From Ulota crispa (Eukaryota; Streptophyta; Bryopsida; Orthotrichales; Orthotrichaceae), in the NCBI GenBank assembly GCA_963920765.1, contig OY987245.1, positions 20,724,727-20,788,726 of the forward strand: DNA of 64,000 nucleotides, written 5' to 3'. The stretch's first letter is position 1. Every line of letters begins with the position of its first letter. Position numbers and translations under genes: made by a program. Positions 9,559 to 23,246 of this stretch are shown piece by piece. The notes below the pieces were generated by a model. It was not told the origin of the DNA and did no database searches. It saw only the letters and a list, made by a program, of their open reading frames with translations.

Positions 9559-12500
9559 TTTGTTTTCATGAAAACAAAATTAAATGTACACACTCATCAT
9601 ATTGGGTCAGTCTACTATGCATGTACATAACATGGTTATAGGTCGTGCTATAGAAATCTCCCTGCTTGACATGTTAAATCGCTAGCTACAAAATCCTCAC
9701 AGTAGTATACATACTATGAAGGATTTTGCACTTCTGGAAGTGATCATGCAAGAAAGTTCATGTCTACTACAGAAGAAACGTATCCTAACAAGGGCATTAC
9801 AAATGACAAAAACCCAGACATTTATACACAGGTACTTTGTGAAGAGAATATGCCATCAATTCTCAATGAACACATGAAGATTTTGTTTTCAAATCTTACT
9901 ACATAAACAACATATTAATCTTGAACTAGTTCACCGTAACCTTGTTTGCAAGTGCAATGTGTTTTACCATGGATATTTCCGCATTTACAAATGATCAACT
10001 GCGTGTCGGGAAGTTCATTTGAATAATTTATTAATTACAAAAATCTTGTTACAGACCAATGTGTCATTAACAGGGTAGCACTAAATGCTCTATGGCCTCT
10101 CATTTCCCTCCCCACAACATTATTCATTACTTTGAAGAGAAAATCTAGAGAATACAATTACTTGGTTCAGTACACAATTACGTTATTATAGGTAACCATA
10201 ATGTGTACATTACATATATTCTTGTTTTAAAATAGCAAAATTGGTCATGACCAAGTTTTTCTAAGGGGAAATTAGAAATAATGGCATAAAAATGATAAAC
10301 ATTATAGGTAGGGGTGCCTTTCAACATGGTTACAAATAGGGGCTTAATTTCACAAACATTGTGAATTATTGTAATTTTCTTGGGATTAGACAATGGATGT
10401 TTTAGTTACATCACATCAAATGTAAGTTAATTTTCAAAAATCCTAAATGACTCTCCTAATCAAGCCTAACTAAATAAACTTCAATAAAGGGGATGGCAAA
10501 ATCTGATGACTTGTAGGTTTTTGGGAAGGTAGTTGACATTCAATCTAATGTGTCTAAACCTCCCAATGTCCAAACCAAAAAAATTCCAAAAGAATAGCAA
10601 TTTTTTTCCGGAATTTTGCCTGTAGCTGTAATTATTTTGAATGTGTGGCCTCCTCTATAATACTTTACATTTTCATGAACCTAATTGTAATTTGGGATAT
10701 TTTTAACCTTCATAATCCTAAACTCATCATTCTTCATGACTTTCCTTTCTATTTGTTGGAAGACCGTACATTATTTCTTTATACATTTCCTTTAATGTTG
10801 TTGGCCGGTGCATGTTCCACAAATACACTAAATAAACAAATGTATGAATTACATTTTCACCCTTTCATGAGTGAAACATTTTATTTTTGGGAAAATTCAA
10901 GGCTCGATTGCCCCCAAAAAAAATAATATGTTCAAGCCTATAGAAAAGAAAGGGGGAATTTCTTTCAAAAAATGCTAGCCTGCAATAATGAAAATTGCAT
11001 TGCAACCTAGGATTTCATTAAAAAATCATCAAACTGAAAATTGATGCAACCATTTTACATTTGTTTGAGGTGTTGCCTAATTCAATCCCATGCAATTATT
11101 AAGTAATGCCAATGGTACTTTGAATATTTTACAAAATTTATTAATGAATAATCTTAGCTTACAAAAAAATCTAACCATTTCTCAAAAATCTATGCATAAA
11201 GGCCACTGTCAACTCCAACCAAAACAGGGATGAAGCCAGCAAGCTTCAAATCAATTACATAAAACTTAACAGAAACATAGTTCAAAAAACTTTAAAAAAA
11301 AAACTAAGTTACACCATGGTTTCAACGAATTGATATTGTTAATCTCAAGTGTTAATGCATTGTCCCTTGTAGCCTTGTAATGTATTTGTTTTCATTCTAT
11401 TGGGTTAGTTCTCTATTAGAATAATTTAATTTCAACAATTTCATATTGTAATGTATATTACTTAGATAATCCGTGACAAATAGTGGATAGTCTTTTTATG
11501 TATATACTTTTGTAACAAAATTGTAGATTTCATTTAAATTCTATGCATTGTAACATCCACATGCTCTTCTCCATTTAGTATATATTTTCTACTTTTGTTC
11601 CAACTAATTGTATGGAAATTGTTACCAATTCAAGCCTTTTTTTTTTTTTTTTTTTTTTCTTTCCGATAAAAAATTTGTTCATTCACACAACATAACTTCA
11701 ATAAGACAATTACAAAAACAACTTTAATCTCATTTGTGTGTAAAATTGCATTTTTTACTTACATGCACTGCAGGCTCACTAAAAAGGGCTTTCTGACAGA
11801 CTCCTTCAAAGCAAAAAATGCAAACGTACTAAAAACCTGCGGCTGATTTCTGTGCATGGTAATTTTGCCCGCATCCACAGTCTCCAACCCCGTAAGTCCT
11901 ACTCTGAGTGAGCTCCCTATAAACACGTCTCCCTGGTTTTAATAAAGGACACGCCATTATGGTTTCTTACACTATCCCACCATGTTCATAATGAAATGCT
12001 ATTAAACGTACTGCTATGACTTCCATTTGGAGATAGGCATAAAAACTCTACATTTCAATGTAATTTCTTCCACCTCTACGTGTGTGCTAACCTCTACAAG
12101 TTCATCTACCGTCACTTAGTGCATAGATTCCATTCCTTTAAATCTTCCACTTCCCTTACAGCATTTTTCAACCCTTCCCTTCAATTCCATTCACGGAAGT
12201 GGTTTCTTTACGTACATGACGTGTCGATTCCTTCCAAAGCTCAAAGTACGATTCACAGTCATCCCCTTGATATCCTGTGTCTGTGCTCTTTGTACTGACA
12301 ACTGTCACTCGCACAACATTTGGTTATTGACACAACTGATAGTGACGCAGCTGCCGCTAAAGCAAATATGGAAGAACCTAGACATACACATTTGTAGAGA
12401 AAACAGAGAAATTGTAATTGCTATTATTGAAGGATATTAATGGCACTAACTTTTTGCATATACATATCTGCTACATCTGAGCTGAGAACAACGAGAACAG

Positions 12501-14531
12501 CATGGACCACCTACTCCGCTGTAGTTGGAGCTACTTGTCGCGGTCATGGAGAACTACCATGGACTTTTAAATAAAGCCTAATTTCAATCAAATTACCTCA
12601 ACATTTACTATACCACTTTCCAATGAACAAGTTATTCTCAAAAATGAACAACCGCCCGTCGTTGTGAGTCTAAATAAATTAAGAGAATTACCTACGTGTA
12701 CTGTACAATGAAAGAAATTGGTCCATGAAAGCAAGGTGCTACATATTAGTTCTAGGCATAGCTGTGATGACAAAGCCGATTATAACTTCCAAAAAAACAA
12801 GAAAGCTTCGGCGAAGGCCTCGCCTTACTTTTTTAGAAAACTTCCATGAATGCACCAGCAATTCTATTCTCAGCAATTGCCACTTAGACGTTGACTTTCA
12901 TGTTGTAACTATTGCATACGTTGTCGACGAAGCATATGGGTCACACAAAACTTTGCTTGTGTTCCAGTCCAGTAACAATGTCATCTTACCCGCCATGTGA
13001 ATGTTGAAGCTCATGCTCTCAAGCTATGTTGATTGCAAAATATTTCACTCTCTCCCTAGCGTTTATATTTGTCACTGGCGGTGCGGAGAGATGCAGCAAG
13101 GTTTGCACACATTGTCAATGAAAGTCACACAAAAAATTCAAGAACATCTTCATTGTGCACAGGAATTTTGAGCCTATCGTGCATGAATAAACCAACTCTG
13201 CTGAACAAGTTGCTAGAAGCGTTTAGGGCAGATGACATTGACAATCTCACAAAATCTGGTGCGTCTCTGAAAACCCTAACTCTAACCTTACAATCATGTC
13301 ACTGATAGTCTTATGATGACTTCGACATAGTCTTATTCAATCATAATTACATTCACTTAATGGATTTGACATCCTGTTTGTTTGCAATAATGGTAATGTG
13401 TGTGCACACTATGTGTAAAGTCACTTTGATGGGTAATATTTTAGTTGGGGACTTCCTCCTTGCCTACGTTTTGTTAATGTACTGACCATTGAGGCTATGA
13501 ACTTCCTTCTCAAAGATGTAGTTCCCGGATTATTGGTTTTTTTTTTAACTTCTCAATTTGTGTGCTGGTGTTTTGGGCATTGTATAGCAATTCTTGTAGC
13601 AATACTCTTATACTTTGATGTTGGAGAACTTGTAGAGCCTCGTCCATGGAATTCAAATTAATAAGTGAGTTCTTATGATTGCAACTATCTATAGGCTCGT
13701 CCTGCAGTAGAAATTGTCAGTGGCTTTCTTCATTGGTTCTGATCATTTTTGAAAATGCAATTACATATTTCAAGTATAGATGTTTGTTCTTTGATATCTG
13801 AGGAATTGTTGTAGGAAGATAGTAATTTCAAATGCTGTGAACCCTAAACTATAAATTCTTGCCTCCATATCAAATATTTCTGATGCTTGTAATTGGGTAT
13901 CACTGCAAATCAATGAATCAGTGAACCATTAGTTGAGGAGCACATTTCTCCAGAGAAGTTCATAATATCACATGAAATGTTTGATCTTGTTGAGCACCAC
14001 TTGAACATTTCATAGTTTGTTAGTAACGCATGCTTTTCTCTCTAGAGTACCTTAGTCTCCTCTCACATGTTGTTGTCCTCTTCACATATCTATGTACTCA
14101 GATATAGCAATCAACTATAATGTTGTATTCAATGTGTGAATGCTCATTTGTTACTCAATTGTTTGTGTTTTTATTTAGAAATTGCCCTAATCATGTACCT
14201 TGAAGTGGCTGTTGTCACCCCCTTCCCTGAGTCTTGCAATGTTTTGTATGTCCATTAAAAAACATAATTTCTAAATTGTCAGGTACCCCTCCATTATGAG
14301 GACTTACGTATTTGGAGAAGCATACCACATCAAGAGGAACATTGCAACTGAACTAGGCATTACACGGTACCCTTGTGGATGTTAGAGATGTCACGGTTTT
14401 AAAACACACTCGAAACGCACAATAGATCGTCACCATCGACAACATGGTCAAGACGTTCATCTCTTGGAGCCTTTGCTAGTAAGCGATTTTTTTCACTTTC
14501 TTATACAATAGAAAAGTTCATTCTAAAGTAG
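9559..14531. other. Gene-free AT-rich stretch
   Basis: No frame here has domain-like content. A 22-base T run lies at 11637-11658. The block 11800-13310 is somewhat richer in GC and holds short open frames (for example 12725-13000) without recognisable domains. A possible short exon at 14296-14385 (MRTYVFGEAYHIKRNIA) follows a TCAG acceptor, but I could not connect it to others. No long inverted or tandem repeats were noticed. Confidence 0.5.
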
Positions 14532-14533
14532 TA

Positions 14534-14886
14534 CTCCCTCTGTCCAAAAATGATCTTTGTGTTGACCTTTATGTAGAGTCCCAAAATGAGATTTTTGTTG
14601 TAAGAAGAAGGAACCTAGCGACACTTGCACATAGTCCAAAATTATGGGCATGCTAACCGATCCCATGCCATGAAGTGAGTGGCCACCGTTGCTCTTTATA
14701 AGTGTCTCAAAAATTTAGTTACAAGCACTTTGACACCTATTCTTGATGAATACTTTAAAATTCAAAATTTCAAAACAATAGGGATACATCAAACTCTATT
14801 TATGTGTCACAGTGAATTTTAAAATTGGTTATTTTCAAGCTTCTATAACATTTTTTGTAACAAGAAGATCATTCTGGAAGAGGGAG
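14534..14886. mobile_element. Stowaway-type (Tc1/mariner) MITE, 353 bp
   Basis: The ends are inverted: CTCCCTCTGTCCAAAAATGA on the left and the complement of CTCCCTCTTCCAGAATGA on the right. Both are flanked by TA (14532-14533 and 14887-14888). CTCCCTC ends with a TA target duplication are the hallmark of plant Stowaway MITEs mobilised by mariner transposases. No coding capacity. Confidence 0.9.
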
Positions 14887-14888
14887 TA

Positions 14889-16717
14889 CTACAGTACCTT
14901 GCAAAATTATAATTTACTTGTACACTATCACTTCCAATAACCCTAAATTTGAATTTAATAAAAAATTCATTCATATTAGCTTACATTATCTCAAGCATAG
15001 GGTGTTACAGACGGTCAATCGGTCATTGTATAAGGAACAAGTACTCCAGTTCTCTAAAATAAAAAATTAGAATTGCATATCAAAAACTAAGCAATTGAAA
15101 TTGAAGCCATGGACATACCATGTATGACAAACCAGAAATGACATACGTTTTGTATCAAAAACACTATGGTGCATGAACAGATTTGTGATAAGTACAGGAA
15201 GTTGCATTCTTTGTGCTTATCAAGCAATTTCACGCTTTTATAAATAATGTCACGTTTATTGTCATAATAGGCTCAAAATCTCACATATTCTACAATCACT
15301 TTTCTGTAAGTATAGAAACATGTTTCTCACTAGGAATTACTGTGTCTGCCCATTATTCAAATTTATCATCAACGGTAAGCATATACGTATTCAGTGAACA
15401 TTTAACATTGGATGCTGAAGTGCAATTCCAGAAGCTTGAATTACAAGTACCGTTAGGTGTTGTAAATGACATGTTCCGTAGGAAATTGCTTAAAAAGAAT
15501 TCCAACAATCCTTTCTATGTAAGTGCTTTCTACAAACACATATGTAGTGGACTTGAATTACCATCAATTGCTCATAAGCATAGACATCACAGTCCCTTAT
15601 TGTGAGAGTTTACTTTGTTTTGTAGAGCCATGTTAAGGTAATAACGCCAGATTTGCATAGGGTGTAGAGTGATTTTAATTTGAGATCTCAAGTAGCTCAC
15701 TAGAACCGCATTGATCTATTATACAACTTCTTTGTTGGTCTGAAATGTAGTAAAGGTGTGAATCCATTCCAAATACAAAAAAAATACCCCGTATTGTACA
15801 AGTTGCAGCAGCACACCGGGACATTTAGGGGTTAAGCAGTGACAGAAGTTGAGGCTTCGATTTTCCTATTTGAGGTGGGCAATTATTTAGATTTATGGAG
15901 AAACAAGGAATCCAAATGTCCCGCAATTTGATTTCTATCCAATTTATGTATGTGTCTGCTGTAGTGCATGAAAATGAAATACAGTACTGTACAGTACAGG
16001 TATTGATGTTTTCATGTGAGGACATGCGTTGAGTATTTGTAAGCTGAAGACGAAATGATGGTGTTCTATTTTCTTGAGGCCACATAAATGTCATTCATCT
16101 AAAGGAGTTTAGAAACGGAGTTCCTATTTTAAGAGATCGAAAACCTGAAATGAAGTTAATTTGGAAATTTCACGAAATTGCTGAACTCAGTTGACTTCTG
16201 TATCTGCAACTGCTATAAATAAATACACTGTCGAGGAAATATTTATATTATTGGTCAAAAGCGCTTTCATAAAGAAGTAGGCGTGTTCCGTATAATAAAT
16301 AAAAACCTCATTTTAACCCACCCCCCTTCCTAGATATGTGGTGAAATCGTCGAATTCAGCGAATGACAGGAAAATTGTAAAGTGAAAGTACTTGCAGTTT
16401 TAGCTCCAGCCGAGGTCAATCTTATAGTAGTAAAAAGGTACAGGGTGAATTAGGTCCTATAGTACTATTATGGAGGACCCCAAGTTTCAAGGGAGGTTAA
16501 GAATTTCTTCGTGATTTGTACTGTAAATGTAACTTCTATTACCCGGGATGGTAAAGTGCCTTCAAGTGACAACTCCAGGAACACTTCCAGTAGCACATAC
16601 TTTCAAGGAACACTAAAAATATACTGTCCCGGCAGAGAGAACAAGGAAAATGAGTGCAGCTCTCAAGAAAGACAGCTTCATGTCAGATTTCTGTCAGTTT
16701 TATACCCATTCCCTCAT
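14889..16717. other. AT-rich stretch with one short MITE and one unassigned frame
   Basis: Apart from the B-family MITE at 15637-15831, a frame at 15213-15605 (130 residues, central part LDAEVQFQKLELQVPLGVVN) has no recognised domain and no clear splice context. I treat it as unsupported. The rest shows nothing I can name. Confidence 0.4.
15637..15831 (+). mobile_element. TTAA-flanked MITE, family B, copy 1
   Basis: Shares with the three 226-bp copies of the family the core around GATCTCAAGTAGCTCACTAG and the right end ATTTAGGGG. It is flanked on the right by TTAA (15832-15835) and on the left by TTAA at 15633-15636. The left third is shorter and more diverged than in the other copies. Confidence 0.75.
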
Positions 16718-17228
16718 AGTGTTAGAAAAGAAAACACAACAATATCTCTTATGGGTTCAAAGATTATAATGTTTGATCATGTGGATGTTAAAATTGTGAA
16801 AGTGATTTGAAGTCTTTCAATCTTCTTTTCACATGTCAAATTAAAAAAGTTGGTTACCAAAAAAATATGAGGTTAAAGGGCCTAACAAGCATAACCTCAA
16901 CCAATTTATGACTTCTCAAAATCTACTTTACAATTTTTTTAAATGAATTTCTAATGCAATTTTTCTCAAAAATCTAGTGTATTTGAGGCTCATTCCCACG
17001 AGCCCTCAACACTACATAAAGTCAAGATGGCAATGAACACCCATGCACTAAATCTTGAATAGAAAAATTATAATCAATCATTTGCAAAATTAGATTGTTG
17101 AATCTAAAACTAAGTTTGAGAAAGAACATTTCAAAAATATGAACTACAAAAAATAGTAATTTGGTTGGGTTTGATTTAACTTCAAAAATTGATCGAGGAC
17201 AGTTTCTATCCCCAATGACACTTTGGGG
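16718..17228 (+). mobile_element. TTAA-flanked element, family A, copy 1, left-truncated
   Basis: Homologous to the elements at 33909-34555, 33790-35386 and 57836-58476; the segment from GATTATAATGTTTGATCATG to the right end is shared. The right end CTTTGGGG is followed by TTAA (17229-17232). About the first 125 bp present in other copies are missing. No coding capacity. Confidence 0.8.
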
Positions 17229-17364
17229 TTAAAAGTGCAATATCTCTAAGTACTGTCAACAATTAAAATCCTCAACCATCAATATGCATGGAGTTTTACA
17301 ATTCAAGAACATAAGCAGCTTTCAATATCCACTGGAAAATAATGGCATATATTCTTTGAAACAT

Positions 17365-17609
17365 AATATTTGTTAATTTGGGAGAAACGGTACATTTTGG
17401 GACTTTCAAAAGTTTGAGGCAATCACCTCAAACCAAGCTCAGTGTTTTTTTTTATACACATGCCCTCACTTGAGAGGAGGGATTTGCAAGGGAAACAATC
17501 TTAGTGGTTCAGACTAAATCTAATACCTTTGAATCTGATTTAAAATAACTTTTTGGGTTTGAGTGGAGTACAAAATGGTACCTCTATTTTTCCCAAATTA
17601 ACAAATATT
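17365..17609. mobile_element. MITE, family E, copy 1 (245 bp)
   Basis: Inverted ends AATATTTGTTAATTTGGGA on both sides, with the internal mark ACATTTTGGGACTTT just inside the left end. A close relative at 33325-33569 shares the middle (CCCTCACTTGAGAGGAGG). Target duplication and superfamily are not clear. Confidence 0.8.
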
Positions 17610-20537
17610 GTGTTTTGAGTTTACATTTGATCAAATCACACCAATCCAATGAGAAGTTCAAGATATAAAAAGATTAAAATTCATTTTCAAAAATGCTAAA
17701 TGAAAGAGAGTTCATTGTTCTAGTTCTAATAATTGTGCATTGTGAACAAACTTAATGACTACTTTTACATGCCTCCTTTATAAGGTTGATTTTACAACAC
17801 AAAGTTTGTAGTCTGTTTTAGAATCATTTACTACAAGAATGATTCTCACTACAAGTCAAGGTCATCAATACTTGGAGCCACTACAACCAAAGTTTCAATC
17901 CATGTGACCCCAAAATGGTCTCAACTCATTGTTACAAAAACACAATGTGTTTTTTGTTCTTGTGTTTAAATTCTTTAAGGTCAAAAAATTAGAGGCCATA
18001 GCTACATGTCTTGAAAGTCTGAGAAGAGATTGAATGAAGAAGTAAACCTATTAGAGCTATTGAAGTTTTAATTCCATTTTAGAGTGCCAATTATTCAAAT
18101 ATATATTTATATTTTTGATCCACTATTTTATAATAAAATTTGTCAATTGGCACCAAATGGCCTGTTTACCTTGGTATTGGCTTTAGTTCCTAGCATAAGA
18201 GGCTTGAGCTTTTTCTCACAAACTTGGCTTGAGAGATGTGAGGATTAGGACCTTTTTGGGCACCAAAATGGCCTTAGTTTATAAATTGAAAAACACAAGA
18301 AAAAAATTCAAATTAATGTTGAGTTAGAAAGCAAGATTGTTGTTTTGTTTTATAGTTGTATTGCAGACTTGTTAGAATCCAAAATTTAATAACCATTTTA
18401 ATTTTAAAAATGAAAATCAATATTTGAGAACCAAAAATTTGCTTCATCATTTCCAACATTATTCTCATTTTTTTTGGATGAGAATGTTATCACGTAATCA
18501 TTATTTAAAGAAGATGGGACTAGAGAGTATAAGACCATATGCTTGCTCTAAATACCTTGCTCATAAGAATATCACATGGTATATTAAAGATCATTAGTTA
18601 CAATTTTGCAAATTTAAGAAGTTCATAACATGTGGTACACCTATGTGCTAAAATTAAAAGTAGGCAAAGATCAAGAGTTTTCAAAAACAAGATACTTGTT
18701 GCATAATCATGTACCCAACATTTGTCTTGCTTGTAACTATCCCTAATGGTAACCTTTGGTGCTAAACATTTGCAACCAATTTTTTAGAGCAGTGTTGCTT
18801 AAATGATTTAATTCTAGTAGTAAATAAAAACTCTAGTAAATTCACCCACAAAACAAGTAACAAAAGTTTTGAAATTAATTTGTCAAAATAAAAACTTTTC
18901 AAAAAGGAAACCAAACAATTTTTTCATAAAGGATTTGTCATTGAATCCAAAGCAGCCAATTCTAAATTCTAAAAAATATTATATTCATTGTTGTCTATAG
19001 AAGCCCTTATACAATGCCCTACTAACAAAAGCAATGCACTTACTGCTACCAAAGAATTCAATTATAGATGATGTCTACAGCCTTGATGCTATTTTGGCCA
19101 TGCAAATTTGGCATATGTCATTTGTCAATGAGCTTGTTTTTTAATGGAAGTGGAAGGTTTATTATATTGCACATGCTAATTTGTAGACTAAGGGTGGAAA
19201 AATTCAAATTCTCACTAGGTAAAAAGAATAGTTTAGAAATTTTTCACTGCAAAACCAAACTAGGAATTTCTAGTTCACATTAGTTGGAATTAGAACCCTT
19301 GAATAAGCCTAGTTCCATGAAAGGAGATAAATTTGACAAAATACAAAATGGAAGCAGATTTTTATTGTTGTCATTGTTTGCAAATAAATTGGAGCTTTCA
19401 CACCTAGGGTCTGCAAAGGGGTGATTGCATCGTACCAAGTTAAAATAGAGAAATACAAGAAAAACTATCCAAAAGACACTATCACCACCAAATGTGTATC
19501 ATTTTTTTAATTCTTTTTAATTTTTAATAGGATAGTATACAATACACTAGTGACATATGAGGGCTAGCTTACACTAGGAGTCAAGGCCATGTAAACCTAA
19601 GGTCTTTTCAACTAAAATTTAGTTTAAAGTAGCCTCAAGAACAATCTCAAGCACATATTATAAAAAGAAATTAACTAGGGCCAATTTCCTTGTTTGTAAA
19701 GTCTACCCACTTTTGTAACATACATGGAATAAAGTATATAAATACTCTATTTCATTTCTTTTCACACATTGTTGTTAAAACTAAATTGCCATTAGTGGGT
19801 CCAAGGACATTATCCCTTTTAGCTCCAAGAGGCTTTCACACTTGTGTGTAAAAACCTAGTTGCCAAAAAGCCAAGACCATTATTGCAAACTTTGAAATTT
19901 TGAGGAGAAAAGAAATAGTAAAAAAGGCCTTGAAAATTTCAAAAGAAAGGAAATAGTGAAAGAGACCAAGGAGAACAATTGAGATTTTTATTACATCCTT
20001 CAATGTTAACTTTCTCAAAAAACAGTAATGTTTTCTAATGTGGGAAAAAACCCCAATTTTGGGACTACTGAATTTTTCATTTCAAAGGGATTTAGGTGAT
20101 TTAGAGTGAGTTTATGAAAATTTCTTCAAGACCTTACATCAATGATGAACCATCTTGAAGGGATTATCAAAAACTCACTTTAAATCACCATAATTTTCCC
20201 CCAAATGAAAAAGCTAGTATCTCTAGCATCCATTTTAGGAAAGTGTTTTTCCCAAATTAATGAATATCTTGTTAAAAACAAAACCAATAGTAGTAATTCA
20301 ATAAAAATGACAATAACAATGAGGCTAAGAATCACTCTCCCATTTCTAAAGGATCCAATCTTTGGAATGTGGACCATGCCAAATCTTGTCTTTTACATAA
20401 TAAAGTGTTTAAAAAAAATTCAACTTGCCTCATGACCTTGGGATTGTTTTTAGAGAATCCACCAATGACAAGCCAACAAAGGCCAGCATTACAAGTGGCG
20501 TCTCTAAACCAGCCTTGACTCCTAATGAAGGTTTGTT
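17610..20537. other. AT-rich, gene-free stretch with one family E MITE
   Basis: No supported gene. Diverged similarity to 28.9-29.4 kb and 50.4-51 kb (for example AAGGGTGGAAAAATTCAAA near 19192) suggests an old dispersed repeat, too degraded to delimit. A family E relative lies at about 20027-20269. Confidence 0.4.
20027..20269. mobile_element. MITE, family E relative
   Basis: The left end carries TGTGGGAAAAAACCCC followed by ATTTTGGGACTAC; the right end, on the other strand, reads GATATTCATTAATTTGGGA. The same terminal motifs occur in the other family E copies. The middle is not shared. Confidence 0.6.
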
Positions 20538-20794
20538 TTAAGGCCATCCCCAATGCAGCTCCTAAATTTTGCCCATGTATGGTGTCAAGCCGGGCCTAAC
20601 TTCGGGGCAAGGGGAGGGCCGGGCCTTGTGTCAACAAGCTAGCCCCTAATGCAGGCGCAGGCACAGTATAGGGCTCGGAACAGAAGGCCTGCAACTTTTT
20701 CTGAGCATTCTCTGACAGTATCAATGGGTGGTGAAGTCTGAGGGGGCTCGTGCTTTGTGGAAAATCTAGATACTTTGTCTGAGGTATCAAGAGC

Positions 20795-20880
20795 CAGAGG
20801 TGAGGACCGAGCCAGAGGTGAGGACCAAGAGGATTGAGAGGTGAGGACTAAGGAGGATAGGGGAGGATTGAGGAGGGTTT
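20795..20880 (+). repeat. Short purine-rich tandem repeat
   Basis: AGCCAGAGGTGAGGACC occurs twice in tandem, followed by decaying GAGGTGAGGACTAAGGAGGA-like units. It lies in the leader of the Harbinger transposase relic. Confidence 0.6.
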
Positions 20881-21025
20881 AGGGTTTGGTGGGAAAAAGT
20901 TGGATACTTTGTCTGAGGAAGCTTGTTATTTGAGGACCAACTTGTATTGTTGGAGGAGCTTGTGGGGTAGGGCAAGGAGCTTGTGGTTTAGGGTGGTAAG
21001 AAGAAGTTTATGCGTTGGGGCAATT

Positions 21026-21697
21026 ATGGAGGAATGGCAGAGGGAGCTTGAGGGAGCTCTTGCAGAAGGGCTTGAAGATGACTCATCCTCTCATGGAGAG
21101 TATGAGGTAGAACTATTTCAAAATTTATTTAATCAAGCAATTAAGGAGGCTTCTTCTTCTGAAAGACCTCAACGAGGTAGCAGACTTGGAAGAAAGTATG
21201 TGTTTCGAGAGTGGGAAATTGGACATGATCAAATGTTTCAAGATTATTTTGCACCCAATTGCACTTTTGATAACTTCAAATTTAGACGCTATTTCCACAT
21301 GAGGAAAGAGCTATATTTGCACATTGTGCAAGAGGTTTGCACTTTTGACCCTTGGTTTCTTCAAAAACGTGATGGCTTGGGGCGGTTAGGGTTATTGTCT
21401 TTGTAAAAATGCTCTGCAGCTATGCGGATGCTTGCCAATGGTGCTTCAATTGATTCCATGGATGAGTATTGCATTGCACAAGAGGCTATGAAACGGTTTG
21501 TGGTTGCCATTTGTGGATGCTTTCAATCTACTTTTTTGAGGCAACCTACCTTGCATGATTTGCAAAAGCAAATAGACATCAATACTTCTCGTGGTTTTCT
21601 GGGCATGTTTAGTAGTTTAGATTTCAAACTCCCGTCAAATTACAAACACAAAGAGACATTTCAAAGAATTAAAAAGCAAGATACACTAAAGCAATAG
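21026..21697 (+). pseudogene. Harbinger transposase, N-terminal half, frameshifted
   Basis: Frame one (ATG at 21026 to a stop at 21406) reads MEEWQREL and later YVFREWEIGHDQMFQDYF, FRRYFHMRKELYLHIVQEV and LQKRDGLGRLGLLSL, the conserved N-terminal region of plant PIF/Harbinger transposases (DDE_Tnp_4 family). The next conserved block, MRMLANGASIDSMDEY to TLHDLQKQIDINTSRGFLGM, follows in a different frame at 21422-21697. One small frameshift therefore lies near 21400. Homology stops after the FSSLDFKL segment, where the catalytic DDE part should begin. At least two lesions, the second a large internal deletion. The family protein cuts and pastes DNA in the nucleus. Confidence 0.85.
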
Positions 21698-22122
21698 CAA
21701 ATCACCCTCGCAATTGAGCACATTAGTAAACCCCACCCTACAAAAACCCTAAAAAGGGCCACCACGGTATCTAGGCTACTAAAACGCCTAAGACTTGAAC
21801 AAACTATTGGGGAAAGGCAAGAAGGAACAAGAAATCCCAGGAGAGGATACACATAGCAATTGGGCAGGAAACAAAGGAAAAAAACTAAGCATACGAATTC
21901 ATTCAATACTTCAACCAAAATCTGGGAATTGGGTAGAACATCTCACATGTGGGTAGCGAATTCAAATTGAAGTAATGGTGCGCCTCTTGGTTGTGGTCAT
22001 GAAGGGATTGCGCATAAACGTTGAAACCGGCAGCATTCAAAAAAGTTGGCGCATGCAAGGGAAGTGACTCTTGTTGTTATCCAACACTTAGGTTGGAGAA
22101 CCCTCACCTTCATCAAAATCAT

Positions 22123-23246
22123 TTAAAGGTTGCAAAATTCTTCGGTTTGATCCTCAATGTCATTTTGGCTTCCAAGAGTGAGATCACCACTTGGTAATAC
22201 AACCCTTGGTGAAAATGGAGAATCTTCTGCACTTGGCATCAAAGGAGATGTTGGAATTCTTTGAGGTGCTAGAGGTGCAAGCACTACTCGATTTGCAGTA
22301 GCACAAGCCACTTCTGCCGTATTTGCACGTGCTTCTCTGGCAGCCATTGCTGCCAATCGCCCTTTGTCCGCCTTCCTCGCTTTAGTGCGATCCTTCAGCT
22401 TTTCCATCTCCTTTTCACGTTGCATTTCAATATATTGACAAGTTTGCTCTGAAAAGCTATCTGAATTTGGCCTGGTGAACAAGGATAAAGCCTCTTGATC
22501 ACAAAGGGTTTTTGCCTTGAGTGAGTTGGCAATAGCAAGGTCAACGGTGGCTTTTGCTTGAATGCAAATCAAAACTTCATGTTGGTTGGCCATGTGTTGG
22601 TCCTCCTTTGCTACCTTACTACCAATTGGACGGCACCATTTCTTTTGGCTCACTGTTGCAGTCAAAACGACTTTTGCAACTTTTGCTTTTGCTGGTAATT
22701 CTCTTGCTCCTGCATTTTCAAGATCTCTGTCGCATTCAAGTCCTTCTGTTGGCGTACTTACTTCTACTCCACCTCTTCCACCTCTTCTAATTCCTGAAGT
22801 AGTAGAATGCTCTAGACGCTTCCTAGTCGTCTCCATCCAACGAGGGCAATCCTTTAGAAGCAACCAGCAATGCAGAAATACAAATGGCCATTGCTTAGCG
22901 TCTTTTACCTTGTAAAGCTCAAGCGCATTTTGCAAAACATCATCTAATGAAGAGCCTGACTGCCTAATCCTAAAGCATTGACCGTAAAATCCAATGAATC
23001 TACTCACGTCATGTTTAATTGCACCCCACTTTGTCTCCAAAGACCTAGTAGGGCGCTCATCTCTACCACTTGGCTGATTTGCATTGAAGCGTATCTTCAC
23101 TCTCTCCCAAACGCTTCTTTACGTTGTCCATTTCCTCAAATTGGATCCTGCAAAATATGTAGGATGCTCCTGCAAACTTGTTGTTCTTTGTCATTGGAGA
23201 AATTCTTCCCTTTCCGAACACGGGAAACATGCGAAGCTAACGCCAT
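22123..23246 (-). pseudogene. Harbinger-associated Myb/SANT-like protein, frameshifted
   Basis: The main open part (325 codons up to 23100) reads RPTRSLETKWGAIKHDVSRF, SGSSLDDVLQNALELY, FVFLHCWLLLKDCPRWM and RPIGSKVAKE, the pattern of the Myb-like second protein of plant PIF/Harbinger elements. The true start is probably the ATG at 23246 (MALASHVSRVRKGKNFSNDK). A stop follows in that frame after LQDPI, and a one-base slip near 23108 shifts the frame before WERVKIRF. A coiled, K/E/R-rich stretch follows. The family protein helps bring the transposase to DNA; this copy is inactive. Confidence 0.8.

Noticed and set aside
12725-15605. A multi-exon host gene built from frames at 12725-13000, 14296-14385 and 15213-15605
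   Set aside because: The exons could not be joined in phase with credible splice sites, no domain was recognised, and a Stowaway MITE lies in between.
16860-16900. Additional TTAA-type end at AGGTTAAAGGGCC
   Set aside because: The same sequence is present inside all family A copies at the same place, so it is internal and not an end.
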